Origin: Pseudomonas sp. GR 6-02
Lineage (GTDB): Bacteria > Pseudomonadota > Gammaproteobacteria > Pseudomonadales > Pseudomonadaceae
Direction: 5' to 3'
NCBI RefSeq assembly: GCF_001655615.1
Contig: NZ_CP011567.1
Coordinates: forward strand, 2,241,001-2,305,000
Length of the DNA stretch: 64,000 nt
Shown: one piece after another, positions 55,363-64,000 of the stretch
Layout of the letters: each line of letters starts with the position of its first letter
Numbering within the stretch: position 1 is the stretch's first letter
Program-made: the position numbers and the translations under genes
Notes under the pieces: generated by a model
Databases searched by the model: none
The model's input: the letters and a program-made list of their open reading frames with translations, nothing else
Told to the model about the DNA's origin: nothing

Positions 55363-55510
55363 GCACGCATCTCCATTTGTGTGTGCCGGTCACGTTAGCA
55401 TTGCGGGCGATGGATTGCTTAAGGCGGTCTCTGCGCAAGCGTTGAGCGCCCTACACCCGGGGGCGCGAAACGTCTAAGCTGCGCGCTCCCACCTGTTGAC
55501 GGATGCTTGC

Positions 55511-56830
55511 GTGAAATTCAGTTTGCCCAAAGTCGGCACCGCGCCGTTTTGCCCACCGGAAGTGGCCGGCACGGTTGCCGTTGACCCTGGTGCTTCGTTC
55601 TACAAGCGCGTTCTGCGTTTTGCCGGCCCCGGTTTGCTGGTGTCCATCGGCTACATGGACCCGGGCAACTGGGCCACGGCCATCGAGGCCGGTTCGCGGT
55701 TTGGCTATAGCCTGTTGTTCGTGGTGTTGCTGGCGAGCATGGCGGGGATGGTGGTGCAGTGTTTGTGCTCGCGTCTGGGTATCGCCACCGGGCGCGACCT
55801 GGCGCAGTTATGCCGGGAGCGCTACAGCACGCGGACCGCACGGACCCAGTGGCTGCTGGCGGAAATTTCGATCATCGCCACCGACCTCGCCGAAGTGCTC
55901 GGCTGCGCCTTGGCGTTCCACTTGCTGTTGGGCTGTTCGCTGACGTTTGGCATCGCGCTCACCGCGTTCGACACGTTGCTGGTATTGGCCCTGCAAAACC
56001 GGGGTTTCCGCCGGTTGGAGGCGATCATGCTGGTGCTGGTGGGCACTATTGGCGCGTGTTTCTTCGTCGAACTGCTGCTGATCAAACCCTATTGGCCGGA
56101 TGTCGCTCGCGGTTTCACACCGTCACTTTCGGCGATTGGCGATGCGGCGCCGTTGTACCTGGCCATCGGCATTCTCGGGGCCACGGTGATGCCGCATAAC
56201 TTGTTCCTGCATACCTCGATCGTGCAGACGCGGATGATCGGCAAAGACCTGGCCAGCAAGCAGGACGCGGTCAAACTGGCGCGCATCGACACCATCGGCT
56301 CCCTGGCCCTGGCACTGCTGGTCAACGCGGCGATCCTGATTCTTGCTTCCGCGGCCTTCCACAAGACCGGGCACACCGACGTGGTGGACATCCAGGATGC
56401 CTATCACTTGCTCGATCCATTGGTGGGCGGGGCGTTGGCCAGTGTGTTGTTTGGTGTGGCGTTGCTGGCGTCGGGGCAGAGCTCGACCTTCACCGGCACC
56501 ATCGCGGGCCAAGTGATCATGGAGGGCTACCTGAACCTGCGCTTGCCCTGCTGGCAACGGCGCTTGATCACTCGCGGGCTGGCGCTGATCCCGGCGTTTA
56601 TCGGCGTGTGGCTGATGGGCGACGGGGCAATCGGCAAACTGCTGGTGTTGAGTCAGGTGGTACTCAGCCTGCAACTGCCGTTCGCGTTGTACCCGTTGAT
56701 TCGCATGACCAACGATCAGACGCTCATGGGGCCGTTTGTGAATCGGCTGCCAACTCGGGTGTTGGCGTGGGGATTGTTTACGGTAATCAGTGCGGCCAAC
56801 AGCTGGTTGATTTTGCAGTTTGTGGGCTGA
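55511..56830 (+). CDS. mntH: Nramp-family manganese/divalent metal transporter
   Basis: Proton-coupled Mn(II)/Fe(II) uptake. 439 residues from GTG 55511; a TTG at 55496 is an alternative. The metal-binding DPGNWAT in helix 1 (near 53) and MPHNLFLHTS in helix 6 (near 226) are intact, with about 11 helices. No obvious MntR or Fur site could be read upstream. Confidence 0.94.
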   Translation: MKFSLPKVGTAPFCPPEVAGTVAVDPGASFYKRVLRFAGPGLLVSIGYMDPGNWATAIEAGSRFGYSLLFVVLLASMAGMVVQCLCSRLGIATGRDLAQLCRERYSTRTARTQWLLAEISIIATDLAEVLGCALAFHLLLGCSLTFGIALTAFDTLLVLALQNRGFRRLEAIMLVLVGTIGACFFVELLLIKPYWPDVARGFTPSLSAIGDAAPLYLAIGILGATVMPHNLFLHTSIVQTRMIGKDLASKQDAVKLARIDTIGSLALALLVNAAILILASAAFHKTGHTDVVDIQDAYHLLDPLVGGALASVLFGVALLASGQSSTFTGTIAGQVIMEGYLNLRLPCWQRRLITRGLALIPAFIGVWLMGDGAIGKLLVLSQVVLSLQLPFALYPLIRMTNDQTLMGPFVNRLPTRVLAWGLFTVISAANSWLILQFVG

Positions 56831-56939
56831 TCACGCAGGGTGGGTAGTCTGGGTGGCCTCATCGCGAGCCCGGGCGGTCCGTTGCCGGTCTTGAGTCTGG
56901 TGAAATTTGCCTGAGGGCCAGACATAAAGGAACCCGGTT

Positions 56940-57067
56940 TGTGGCGAGGGAGCTTGCTCCCGCTTGAGTGCGTAGCACTCACAAAATCTGCGGAAAGTAC
57001 CGAGATTTTGGGGCCGCTGCGCAGCCCAGCGGGACGGTGCGGCGGTCCGACAAGCTCCCTCGCCACA
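56940..57067. repeat. Long inverted REP pair (BIME-like)
   Basis: Left arm tgtggcgagggagcttgct and right arm caagctccctcgccaca are inverted copies about 90 bases apart, with smaller palindromes (gtgcgtagcactcac) between. It fills most of the mntH-atoB gap. Confidence 0.8.
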
Positions 57068-57092
57068 GGGTATCGGGTGTAGCCAGAGAGGC

Positions 57093-58274
57093 TTATGCCC
57101 GTTCTATGGCCAATGCCACGCCTTGTCCGCCACCGATGCACAAGGTGGCCAGGCCTTTCTTGGCGTCACGCTTGATCATCTCGTGCAGCAAGGTCACCAG
57201 CACCCGGCAACCCGACGCTCCAATCGGATGACCCAGGGCAATCGCGCCACCGTTGACGTTGACCTTGCTCAGGTCCCATTCCAGGTCCTTGGCCACCGCC
57301 AGGGATTGCGCGGCGAAGGCTTCGTTGGCCTCGATCAGCTCCAGTTGATCGATGGACCAGCCGGCCTTGTCCAGGCAACGACGGGTGGCGCTGACCGGGC
57401 CGATGCCCATGATCGCCGGGTCGACGCCCGCGTTGGCGTACGCGGCGATTTTCGCCAGCACCGGCAGGCCGAGGGCCTTGGCTTTTGCGGCGCTCATCAG
57501 GATCACCGCGGCGGCGCCGTCGTTCAGCGAAGAGGCGTTGCCGGCGGTCACCGAGCCGTCCTTCTTGAAGGCCGGTTTCAGCTTGCCCAGGGACTCGGCG
57601 GTGGTGCCGGCACGCGGCTGTTCATCGGTGGCGAAGGCCAGTGGATCGCCCTTGCGCTGGGGGATCAGGATCGGGGTGATTTCATCGACGAAACGCCCGG
57701 CTTCGATGGCGGCCACGGCTTTCTGTTGCGAGGCGGCAGCGAAGGCGTCCTGGGCTTCACGGCTGATGCCGTACTTATCCACCAGGTTCTCGGCGGTGAT
57801 GCCCATGTGGTAATCGTTGAACGCATCCCACAAACCGTCGCTGATCATCGTGTCGACGATCTGGCTGTGGCCCATGCGCAGACCGGTGCGGGCGCCCGGC
57901 AGCACGTAATTGGCCAGGCTCATGTTTTCCTGGCCACCGGCGATGATCACCTCGGCATCGCCGCAGCGAATCGCCTGCGCCGCCAGGTGCAGCGCTTTGA
58001 GGCCCGAGCCGCAGACCTTGTTCAGGGTCATGGCCGGTACGGCGTGGGGCAGGCCGGCCTTGATCGCAGCCTGACGCGCAGGGTTTTGCCCGGCGCCGGC
58101 GGTCAATACCTGGCCCATGATCACTTCATCGACCTGCGCCGGGTCCAGATCGGTTTGCGCCAGCAACTGGCGGATCACCGCAGCACCGAGGTCCACCGCG
58201 GACACATTGGCCAACGCGCCCTGGAAACTGCCGATGGCAGTGCGAGTGGCAGCAACAATCACAACGTCTTGCAT
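57093..58274 (-). CDS. atoB: Acetyl-CoA C-acetyltransferase (thiolase)
   Basis: Cleaves acetoacetyl-CoA to two acetyl-CoA. 393 residues from ATG 58274 (GAGGA site). Active-site cysteine in [11 protein letters not shown] near 88, catalytic histidine in [11 protein letters not shown] near 349 and second cysteine in [10 protein letters not shown] near 379. It follows dhcB by 11 bases, so it probably ends the CoA-transferase operon. Confidence 0.95.
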   Translation of the reverse strand: MQDVVIVAATRTAIGSFQGALANVSAVDLGAAVIRQLLAQTDLDPAQVDEVIMGQVLTAGAGQNPARQAAIKAGLPHAVPAMTLNKVCGSGLKALHLAAQAIRCGDAEVIIAGGQENMSLANYVLPGARTGLRMGHSQIVDTMISDGLWDAFNDYHMGITAENLVDKYGISREAQDAFAAASQQKAVAAIEAGRFVDEITPILIPQRKGDPLAFATDEQPRAGTTAESLGKLKPAFKKDGSVTAGNASSLNDGAAAVILMSAAKAKALGLPVLAKIAAYANAGVDPAIMGIGPVSATRRCLDKAGWSIDQLELIEANEAFAAQSLAVAKDLEWDLSKVNVNGGAIALGHPIGASGCRVLVTLLHEMIKRDAKKGLATLCIGGGQGVALAIERA

Positions 58275-58285
58275 GGACGGATTCC

Positions 58286-58951
58286 TCACTGGGCAGCGAA
58301 CTGCATTTCCGGGACGTGGTCAGGCACGATCAGTTTGCCGGCGGTCTTGGCGACGATTTCCTCAACGCTCACGCCTGGTGCGCGTTCCTTGAGAATGAAC
58401 GCACCGTTGTGGATTTCCAAGTAGGCCAGGTCAGTCAGCACGCGTTTGATGCAACCGGCGCCGGTCAGCGGCAGGCTGCAGCGGGGCAGCAGTTTCGACT
58501 CACCGTCCTTGGAGGCGTGGGTCATGGTGACGATGATGTTGTCCGCACCGGCCACCAGGTCCATCGCACCGCCCATGCCCTTGACCAGTTTGCCGGGGAT
58601 CATCCAGGAGGCGATGTTGCCTTCGACGTCCACTTCGAACGCACCGAGCACGGTCAGGTCGATGTGGCCACCGCGGATCATCGCGAACGATTCGGCGGAG
58701 GAGAAAATCGACGCGCCGATACGCGCGGTCACGGTTTGCTTGCCGGCGTTGATCATGTCGGCGTCGACTTCGGCGTCGGTCGGAAAGGCGCCCATGCCGA
58801 GCAGGCCGTTTTCCGATTGCAGCATGACTTCCATGCCTTCGGGGATGTAGTTGGCGACCAAGGTCGGAATGCCGATGCCGAGGTTCACGTAGTAGCCGTC
58901 CTGCATTTCGCGGGCGACGCGCTGAGCCATTTGTTCGCGGGAAAGTGCCAT
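58286..58951 (-). CDS. dhcB: 3-oxoacid CoA-transferase subunit B (DhcB/ScoB)
   Basis: 221 residues. The catalytic glutamate is in [11 protein letters not shown] near residue 46. Pairs with subunit A upstream. In P. aeruginosa the same dhcA-dhcB-atoB order serves 3-dehydrocarnitine (carnitine breakdown); succinyl-CoA:acetoacetate transfer is the alternative reading and cannot be excluded. Confidence 0.92.
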   Translation of the reverse strand: MALSREQMAQRVAREMQDGYYVNLGIGIPTLVANYIPEGMEVMLQSENGLLGMGAFPTDAEVDADMINAGKQTVTARIGASIFSSAESFAMIRGGHIDLTVLGAFEVDVEGNIASWMIPGKLVKGMGGAMDLVAGADNIIVTMTHASKDGESKLLPRCSLPLTGAGCIKRVLTDLAYLEIHNGAFILKERAPGVSVEEIVAKTAGKLIVPDHVPEMQFAAQ

Positions 58952-58987
58952 TGTTGTTATTCCTTCATTCGGTCCGGGGGCAGGGGA

Positions 58988-59686
58988 TCACTTACGCACG
59001 GTGCGCTGTTCGATGCGCTTTTCGAACGTGCCGCAAATGACCCGGTCGACGTAGATGCCAGGGGTGTGGATCTGCGACGGGTCCAGCTCGCCGGGTTCGA
59101 CGATTTCTTCGACTTCGACCACGGTGATCTTGCCTGCGGTGGCGGCCAGCGGGTTGAAGTTCTGGGCGGTGTGGCGATAGACCACGTTACCGAAATGGTC
59201 GGCTTTCCAGCCTTTGACGATGGCGAAGTCACCGGTGATGGATTCTTCCATCAGGTACTGGCGGCCCTTGAATTCGCGCACTTCCTTGCCTTCAGCGACT
59301 GGAGTGCCGACGCCGGTGGCGGTGAAGAACGCCGGGATGCCGGCACCGCCTGCGCGCATTTTCTCGGCGAGGGTGCCTTGGGGGGTCAGGACGACTTCTA
59401 TTTCGCCTTTAAGCAGTTGGTCTTCGAACAGTTTGTTCTCGCCGACGTAGGAGGCCACCACTTTGCGGATCTGCCGGTCCACCAGCAGCACGCCGAGACC
59501 GAACCCATCGACGCCGCAGTTGTTGGAGACCACGGTGAGGTCACGGGTGCCCCGGTGCTGGATCTCGGCGATGAGGTTTTCCGGAATCCCGCACAGGCCG
59601 AAGCCGCCGGAGATCACGGTCATGCCGTCTTCAAGACCGGCCATCGCTTCCTCATAGGAATACACGCGCTTGTCGAACCCTGCCAT
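58988..59686 (-). CDS. dhcA: 3-oxoacid CoA-transferase subunit A (DhcA/ScoA)
   Basis: 232 residues from ATG 59686 with AGAGGTG site. [15 protein letters not shown] near residue 25 and [11 protein letters not shown] near 55 are subunit A signatures, with CoA-binding [15 protein letters not shown]. First gene of the minus-strand operon, divergent from a LysR gene over about 150 bases. Confidence 0.92.
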   Translation of the reverse strand: MAGFDKRVYSYEEAMAGLEDGMTVISGGFGLCGIPENLIAEIQHRGTRDLTVVSNNCGVDGFGLGVLLVDRQIRKVVASYVGENKLFEDQLLKGEIEVVLTPQGTLAEKMRAGGAGIPAFFTATGVGTPVAEGKEVREFKGRQYLMEESITGDFAIVKGWKADHFGNVVYRHTAQNFNPLAATAGKITVVEVEEIVEPGELDPSQIHTPGIYVDRVICGTFEKRIEQRTVRK

Positions 59687-59834
59687 ATGCACCTCTTTTA
59701 TTCTTTGTGGGCGGCTGGCTAGCCGGATGGGGAGGGAGTGTCTCGCCACAGGATTTATTTGTTAAGTTGATTTTTAAGGTTGATTGATAGATAAAACTCA
59801 CCAATGAGTGCGCGCTACGTTGGAGACAGTGGCC

Positions 59835-60728
59835 ATGACCGTTAAACAGATCCGCGCCTTCCTGGCCGTGGCCCAGAGTTTGAGCTTTGCTGTGGCTTGC
59901 GAACGGCTGCACCTGTCCCAGTCGGCGTTGAGCCTGACCATCAAGGCGCTGGAGGAGGGCCTGGGTGGGCGCCTGTTCACCCGCAATACCCGCAACGTCG
60001 CACTGACCGCCGAGGGTGAATCGCTGCTGCCACTGGCCCGTCGGCTGATCGCGGACTGGGACAATGCCGAGGATGAACTGCGCCAACGCTTCACCCTTCA
60101 GCGTGGCCGCGTGACGCTCGCGGCGATGCCATCGTTTGCCGGCAACCTGCTGCCGCCGATCCTCAAGACCTTCCGCGCGCGTTATCCCAAGGTCAACGTC
60201 ACGGTGAACGACGTGATCAACGAGCAGGTGCTGGAAATGGTCCGCGACCGTCAGGTGGAATTGGGCGTGGCGTTTGAGCCGACCCAGAGTTCGTCGCTGC
60301 AATTCACCCCGTTGTACATCGACCGGTTTGTGGCGGTGGTGCCGCTTGATTCACCGCTGGCGGACCTGGGCGATATCGATTGGCAGACCCTGCTCAAGGA
60401 ACCGTTCATTACCTTGCAGCGACCGTCCACGGTGCGGGTGATGCTCGAAGAGCACTTGCAGGCGCGGGGCATGAAATTGCCGGTGGAGTTTGAAAGTCAT
60501 CAGTTGGCAACGGTCGGGCGGATGGTGGCCAGCGGACTGGGCGTGAGCGCGGTGCCAGCGTTGTGCGCCGGGCAGATGCGCGAGCTGGGCGCGCGTTGCA
60601 TCACCCTGCGCGACCCGGTGGTGGAACGGGCGATCGGGGTGCTGACGACGGGGCAAGAACTGTCGGCGGCGGCGCAGGCGTTGTTCGATATTCTCAAGGC
60701 CGAAAACCTGGGTGAGCGTCTGAGCTGA
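59835..60728 (+). CDS. dhcR: LysR-family regulator divergent from dhcA (DhcR-like)
   Basis: 297 residues from ATG 59835. Winged helix-turn-helix at 1-60 (MTVKQIRAFLAVAQSLSF, LSQSALSLTIKALEEGLGG) and an effector domain. Divergent placement and gene order match dhcR of P. aeruginosa, an activator responding to dehydrocarnitine. The effector in this strain is not shown by sequence. Confidence 0.88.
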   Translation: MTVKQIRAFLAVAQSLSFAVACERLHLSQSALSLTIKALEEGLGGRLFTRNTRNVALTAEGESLLPLARRLIADWDNAEDELRQRFTLQRGRVTLAAMPSFAGNLLPPILKTFRARYPKVNVTVNDVINEQVLEMVRDRQVELGVAFEPTQSSSLQFTPLYIDRFVAVVPLDSPLADLGDIDWQTLLKEPFITLQRPSTVRVMLEEHLQARGMKLPVEFESHQLATVGRMVASGLGVSAVPALCAGQMRELGARCITLRDPVVERAIGVLTTGQELSAAAQALFDILKAENLGERLS

Positions 60729-60753
60729 TCACGGTCACCTGTTGAAATGGACC

Positions 60754-60781
60754 GTGGCGAGGGGGCAAGCCCCCTCGCCAC
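60754..60781. repeat. REP palindrome
   Basis: gtggcgagggggcaagcccc followed by CTCGCCAC, a near-perfect palindrome behind dhcR. Confidence 0.75.
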
Positions 60782-60834
60782 AAAAGCACACCCCGACAGG
60801 GTGGGTTTAGCCTGCCTGGGTGATGCGCCTGCCC

Positions 60835-61881
60835 TTATTTACGCGCCTCCAGAATCAGGTTGAACGGCGTTTCCGTGGCTCGCCGGAACTGGGTGAACCC
60901 CGCCTCGGTGAAGACCTTGCGCAACCGTGCCTCGCCTGCCTGGGCACCGAGCCCGAGGCCGACCTCCTGGGACAGCGAGTTGGGTGTGCAGATAAAGGTC
61001 GAGGCGGCGTAGAACAGCCGTCCCACCGGGTTGGTGTTCTCGTCAAGCGTGTCGTTGGCGAAGGGCTCAACCAGCAGCACCGTGCCGTCGGGTTTGAGCG
61101 ATTCATAGGCATGCTTTGCGGCACCGACCGGGTCACCCATGTCGTGCAGGCAATCGAAATAGCAAATCAGGTCATAGTCGTCGCCCGGATAGCTCTTGGC
61201 GTTGCCCTGGAAGAACCGCGCCCGACCGGACACGCCACCTTCTTCGGCGCGCTGGGTGGCGACGGTGATCGAAGGCGCGTGGTAATCGAAACCGACGAAC
61301 CGCGACTCGGGGAAAGCCTGGGCCATGATCACGGTCGAGGCGCCGTGGCCGCAGCCGATGTCTGCCACTTTCGCGCCGGCTTCCAGTTTGGCGACCACCC
61401 CGTCGAGGGCTGGCAGCCACTCGCTGACCAGATGCGCCTTGTAGCCTGGGCGGAAGAACCGCTCGGTGCCGCTGAACATGCAAGGATGGTGATCGCCCCA
61501 GGGCAGGGCGCCGTTGCCGCGCATAGCGTTGACCAATTTGTCCTTGTCATGGAAAAACGACGCAACCACCGCCATACCGCCGGCTACATAAACCGGTGAG
61601 TCTTCGATCGCCAGCGCCAGGGCTTGCTCTTCGGGCAGGCGGAACTGGCCGTCGCGGTGTTCCATGTAACCGGAGGCGGCGTGGGCGCTGAGCCATTCAC
61701 GCAGCAGGCGGGTGTTGCAGCCGGTCTTCGCGGCGAGTGTTTCGGGGGTGACGGGCTGACTGTCGGCCATGGCCCGGTACAGGCCGAGTTCTTCGCCGAG
61801 GATGACGTTGGCGAGCATCGCCGCGCCACCCATGTCGCTCACCAGTTTGCCCATGAAATCATTGAGTCTGGCCTCGTCCAT
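60835..61881 (-). CDS. SAM-dependent methyltransferase with N-terminal winged helix
   Basis: 348 residues from ATG 61881 with AAGGAG site. N-terminal winged-helix/dimerisation region (about 1-90, ETLAAKTGCNTRLLREWL) and C-terminal class I methyltransferase with motif I VADIGCGHGASTVIMAQ near 178-194 and CYFDCLHDMGDP. This layout occurs in O-methyltransferases and in Rv2258c-like proteins. Divergent from bufB. Substrate unknown. Confidence 0.85.
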   Translation of the reverse strand: MDEARLNDFMGKLVSDMGGAAMLANVILGEELGLYRAMADSQPVTPETLAAKTGCNTRLLREWLSAHAASGYMEHRDGQFRLPEEQALALAIEDSPVYVAGGMAVVASFFHDKDKLVNAMRGNGALPWGDHHPCMFSGTERFFRPGYKAHLVSEWLPALDGVVAKLEAGAKVADIGCGHGASTVIMAQAFPESRFVGFDYHAPSITVATQRAEEGGVSGRARFFQGNAKSYPGDDYDLICYFDCLHDMGDPVGAAKHAYESLKPDGTVLLVEPFANDTLDENTNPVGRLFYAASTFICTPNSLSQEVGLGLGAQAGEARLRKVFTEAGFTQFRRATETPFNLILEARK

Positions 61882-62181
61882 CTTGTGTGCTCCTTCAGCA
61901 GGATCACAGCCCGCAGGCATTGTTTGTCGAGGCATGCGCCTGTGGGCGGTGATCGTGGGAATGAACAGGACGATAACCGCGTCCTGGCTCCCCCCTGCGG
62001 GGGTAATCAACAAGTCTAGTTCGTGTATCCCTCTGTATCTGGCTGCCTGTCCGATACAGTGCGCTGAGAAGAGGGGTGTTTGCGCACACAGACCCGACAC
62101 ACCGAGGCGTTTGACTGGGCCTGCCGGCCGGCACTGAGTGTTCAGGCGCTGGAGACCGGATCCCAGGATGAGATCGACACC
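61882..62181. promoter_or_regulatory. Divergent region, methyltransferase / bufB
   Basis: 300 bases. Checked for a short cysteine-rich BufA-like (DUF2282) frame: none is evident. A ctgcggggg-type palindrome lies around 61988-62001. Promoters for both directions are expected but no strong consensus is visible. Confidence 0.4.
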
Positions 62182-63021
62182 ATGCAAATTCCCCTCACAT
62201 CTGCGCAGGCGACCGTCGGGCTAGGCTTGCGCCGCGGTTTGATGAAGGACCTTCAAGCAGCCTCGGCGGGCGCTTTCGATTTTCTGGAAGTCGCGCCGGA
62301 AAACTGGATTGGCATCGGCGGCGCGCATGGCGCGGCGTTTCGTGCCCTGGCCGAGTGTTATCCGTTGTCCTGTCACGGCTTGTCCTTGTCGTTGGGCGGG
62401 CCGGCGCCGCTGGACGTAGGCTTCCTGCAAGAAGTGCGGGTTTTCCTCGATCGCTACAAAGTGCCGCTGTACAGCGAACACCTGAGCTACTGCAGCGATG
62501 ACGGGCATCTTTACGATCTGCTGCCGTTGCCGTTTACCGAGGAAGCGGTGCATCACGTCGCCGCCCGAATTCGTCAGGCACAGGACATTCTCGGTCGGCG
62601 TCTGGCGGTGGAAAACGTCTCCTACTACGCCGCGCCGCAGCAGGACATGGACGAATTGACGTTCACCAACGCAGTGCTGCGCGAAGCCGATTGCGACCTG
62701 CTGCTGGACGTCAACAATGTCTACGTCAACTCGATCAATCACGGTTTCGATCCGCAGACGTTTCTGGCGGGCATCGACACGGGGCGGGTAGTCGCAATGC
62801 ACGTGGCGGGACACTTCGATGAGTCCGATACGCTGAAAATCGACACCCACGGCGCCTCGGTCAAACCGGTGGTCTGGGCTTTGCTGGCCGAAGCGTATGC
62901 GCGGTTCGGCGTACAGCCGACGCTGCTTGAACGGGACTTCAACTACCCGGCGTTCTCTGAATTGGTCAGCGAGTTGCAGACCATCCGCCGACTGCAAGAC
63001 GAGGAGGCGAACCGTGGATAA
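62182..63021 (+). CDS. bufB: DUF692 multinuclear non-haem iron oxidative enzyme (BufB/HvfB-like)
   Basis: 279 residues from ATG 62182, TIM-barrel MNIO family. Metal ligands are visible in CHGLSLS (near 60), [11 protein letters not shown] (near 96), VENVSYY (near 144), [10 protein letters not shown] (near 176), HVAGH (near 210) and DTHGASV. MNIO enzymes modify cysteines or backbone in bufferin-type peptides with the DUF2063 partner. bufC overlaps it by eight bases. No BufA substrate gene is visible upstream. Confidence 0.9.
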   Translation: MQIPLTSAQATVGLGLRRGLMKDLQAASAGAFDFLEVAPENWIGIGGAHGAAFRALAECYPLSCHGLSLSLGGPAPLDVGFLQEVRVFLDRYKVPLYSEHLSYCSDDGHLYDLLPLPFTEEAVHHVAARIRQAQDILGRRLAVENVSYYAAPQQDMDELTFTNAVLREADCDLLLDVNNVYVNSINHGFDPQTFLAGIDTGRVVAMHVAGHFDESDTLKIDTHGASVKPVVWALLAEAYARFGVQPTLLERDFNYPAFSELVSELQTIRRLQDEEANRG

Positions 63022-63784
63022 GCCGACGCTGCACCAGCAGCAAGACACCTTGACTCGCTACCTGCGCGACCCTGAGCACTGTGCTCCACCCGCCGGGATG
63101 GACGTGGCACGGGCGCAGGTTTATCGCGACCTGGTGTTCTCGAACCTGTCGTCGTTGCTCAGCGGCACCTTTCCGGTGTTGGTGAGAATACTGGGCGACA
63201 GTGACTGGCGTTCTCTGGTGCGGATCTTCCTGCGGGACTACCGCGCTCAAACGCCCAAATTCGGCGAGATTGCCCAGGAGTTCGTCGAGTTCCTCGCATC
63301 GATGCCGCGGGCGCTGAACGATGGGCCGTGGCCACCGTTCATGGTCGAGCTGGCGCATTACGAATGGGTCGAAATGGCCCTGCAACAATCCGACGCCGAG
63401 CCGCTACCCGCCGGTGATGCAGGGCTGCTGCTGGATCAACCGTTGCAGGTTTCGCCACTGGCCTGGCCGTTGGCCTATGGCTGGCCGGTGCAAAAAGTGG
63501 GGCCGGATTATCGGCCGCAAGTGCCTCCGACTCAGCCGACGTTGCTGTTGGTGCGTCGGGCCGAGGACTGGAGTGTGCACTTCTCCGAACTGAGCCCGTT
63601 GGCGTGGCGATTGTTGCAGCGGATCGGGGAATTTCCTCAGCTCGATGGCCGGTCGCAACTGGAAGGGCTGGCGGTGGAGGCGGGGATGGCGGGGGCGCAG
63701 GCCTTTATCGATAGTGGATTGGCGTTGTTGCGGCAGATGCATGGGGAGGGGGTAATCGGCATAGCGGTCTTTAGTCGCTGCTAA
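63014..63784 (+). CDS. bufC: DUF2063 partner protein (BufC/HvfC-like)
   Basis: 256 residues from GTG 63014 with a strong GAGGAGG site inside the bufB end. N-terminal DUF2063 domain (about 5-95: [21 protein letters not shown] and a [23 protein letters not shown] helix), linked to a C-terminal domain. The RiPP-recognition partner of DUF692 enzymes. Overlap indicates translational coupling with bufB. Confidence 0.9.
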   Translation: MDKPTLHQQQDTLTRYLRDPEHCAPPAGMDVARAQVYRDLVFSNLSSLLSGTFPVLVRILGDSDWRSLVRIFLRDYRAQTPKFGEIAQEFVEFLASMPRALNDGPWPPFMVELAHYEWVEMALQQSDAEPLPAGDAGLLLDQPLQVSPLAWPLAYGWPVQKVGPDYRPQVPPTQPTLLLVRRAEDWSVHFSELSPLAWRLLQRIGEFPQLDGRSQLEGLAVEAGMAGAQAFIDSGLALLRQMHGEGVIGIAVFSRC

Positions 63785-63885
63785 TCAGCGAATCGCCCTA
63801 CATCCATTTCCACCTTTCCCGACTTCATTCCTGATCGATCCCCCGCAAAGTCCCCGCGCCTAATTTTCTGCGCAAGGGATTGCTT

Positions 63886-63933
63886 ATGTTCGACTCCTTT
63901 TCTCCCGTCACTGCCTACTTTCCGGTGCGTTGA
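63886..63933 (+). CDS. Possible 15-residue leader peptide
   Basis: MFDSFSPVTAYFPVR, preceded by an AAGGGA site 6 bases away. The TGA overlaps the next ATG by one base (TGATG), so it might couple translation. It is too short for support from composition. Confidence 0.3.
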   Translation: MFDSFSPVTAYFPVR

Positions 63934-64000
63934 TGGAGCACATCGCCCGTATCGAGCAGGAGCTAGACCGTTTTCCGGACTCCCTGACGCTCTACCGCAA
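63933..64000 (+). CDS. Start of an unidentified gene, cut by window end
   Basis: The first 22 codons read MEHIARIEQELDRFPDSLTL and continue in frame to the window edge. No family can be assigned from this fragment. The ATG overlaps the stop of the short frame just before it. Confidence 0.45.
   Translation, partial: MEHIARIEQELDRFPDSLTLYR

Noticed and set aside
58316..59722. Plus-strand frame of 468 codons over dhcB and dhcA
   Set aside because: Covers two well-supported genes and their gap on the other strand; no recognisable domain.
61882..62181. Hidden bufA gene or extended BufB N terminus
   Set aside because: The in-frame extension from 62080 has no start context or family match, and no cysteine-rich short frame with a signal peptide is present.

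Overview
The window looks like a chromosomal segment of a fluorescent Pseudomonas (P. fluorescens group). Gene order around uvrB-gltX-tRNA cluster-dusC-ibpA and leuCD-leuB-asd-fimV-truA-trpF-accD-folC-cvpA-purF-metZ matches what I remember of P. aeruginosa PAO1 (about PA3106-PA3139, inverted). GC-rich codon use, RsmE-like CsrA, FimV and several Pseudomonas-style REP palindromes agree. This assignment rests on memory and gene content, not on a search.

Layout. 1-2.8 kb: end of an NCS2 nucleobase permease, tRNA-Asn, two small proteins and an aromatic/aspartate aminotransferase. 3.1-7.6 kb: uvrB, gltX and a tandemly duplicated tRNA-Ala/tRNA-Glu block. 7.7-11.3 kb: TetR regulator with a hydrolase, a thioesterase, dusC, and ibpA behind a sigma32-like promoter and a ROSE-type RNA thermometer. 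11.4-19.9 kb: a chaperone module (DUF1266 protein, a very large J-like protein ending in a DUF805 membrane domain, HscC-type Hsp70) and a five-PAS GGDEF-EAL protein. 20-39.5 kb: a biosynthetic core in one direction (leucine, aspartate-semialdehyde, FimV, TruA, TrpF, AccD, FolC, DedD, CvpA, PurF, MetZ, SDR). 39.7-41.9 kb: tRNA-Val, two tRNA-Asp, puuB-like oxidase, second tRNA-Val. 42-45 kb: two secreted glycine-rich proteins (one with six 11-residue repeats), a membrane protein, a CsrA paralogue and a SPOR-like lipoprotein. 45.1-48.3 kb: a radical SAM/SPASM enzyme with three related DUF1843-type proteins. 48.5-57 kb: FtrA-like regulator, rhodanese, amidotransferase, amino-acid binding protein with an AspA/AstE-like hydrolase, esterase, two uncharacterised proteins and MntH. 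57-60.7 kb: dhcR and dhcA-dhcB-atoB (carnitine/ketone-body CoA transfer and thiolysis). 60.8-64 kb: a methyltransferase, a BufB/BufC (DUF692/DUF2063) pair, and the start of an unidentified gene.

The strongest candidate for a little-described system is the 45.1-48.3 kb operon. Three proteins share an ungapped 55-residue C-terminal domain with an invariant GDL motif and an E-I-x-R-x-E end; two carry an additional DUF1842-like N-terminal domain and one (62 aa) is almost only the shared domain. The enzyme has a complete CX3CX2C cluster, a complete seven-cysteine SPASM domain and an extra four-cysteine ribbon at its C terminus. This reads as a peptide or protein modification system. Secondary candidates are the HscC/J-like/DUF1266 module next to the heat-shock gene ibpA, and the BufB/BufC pair that has no BufA substrate gene in view.
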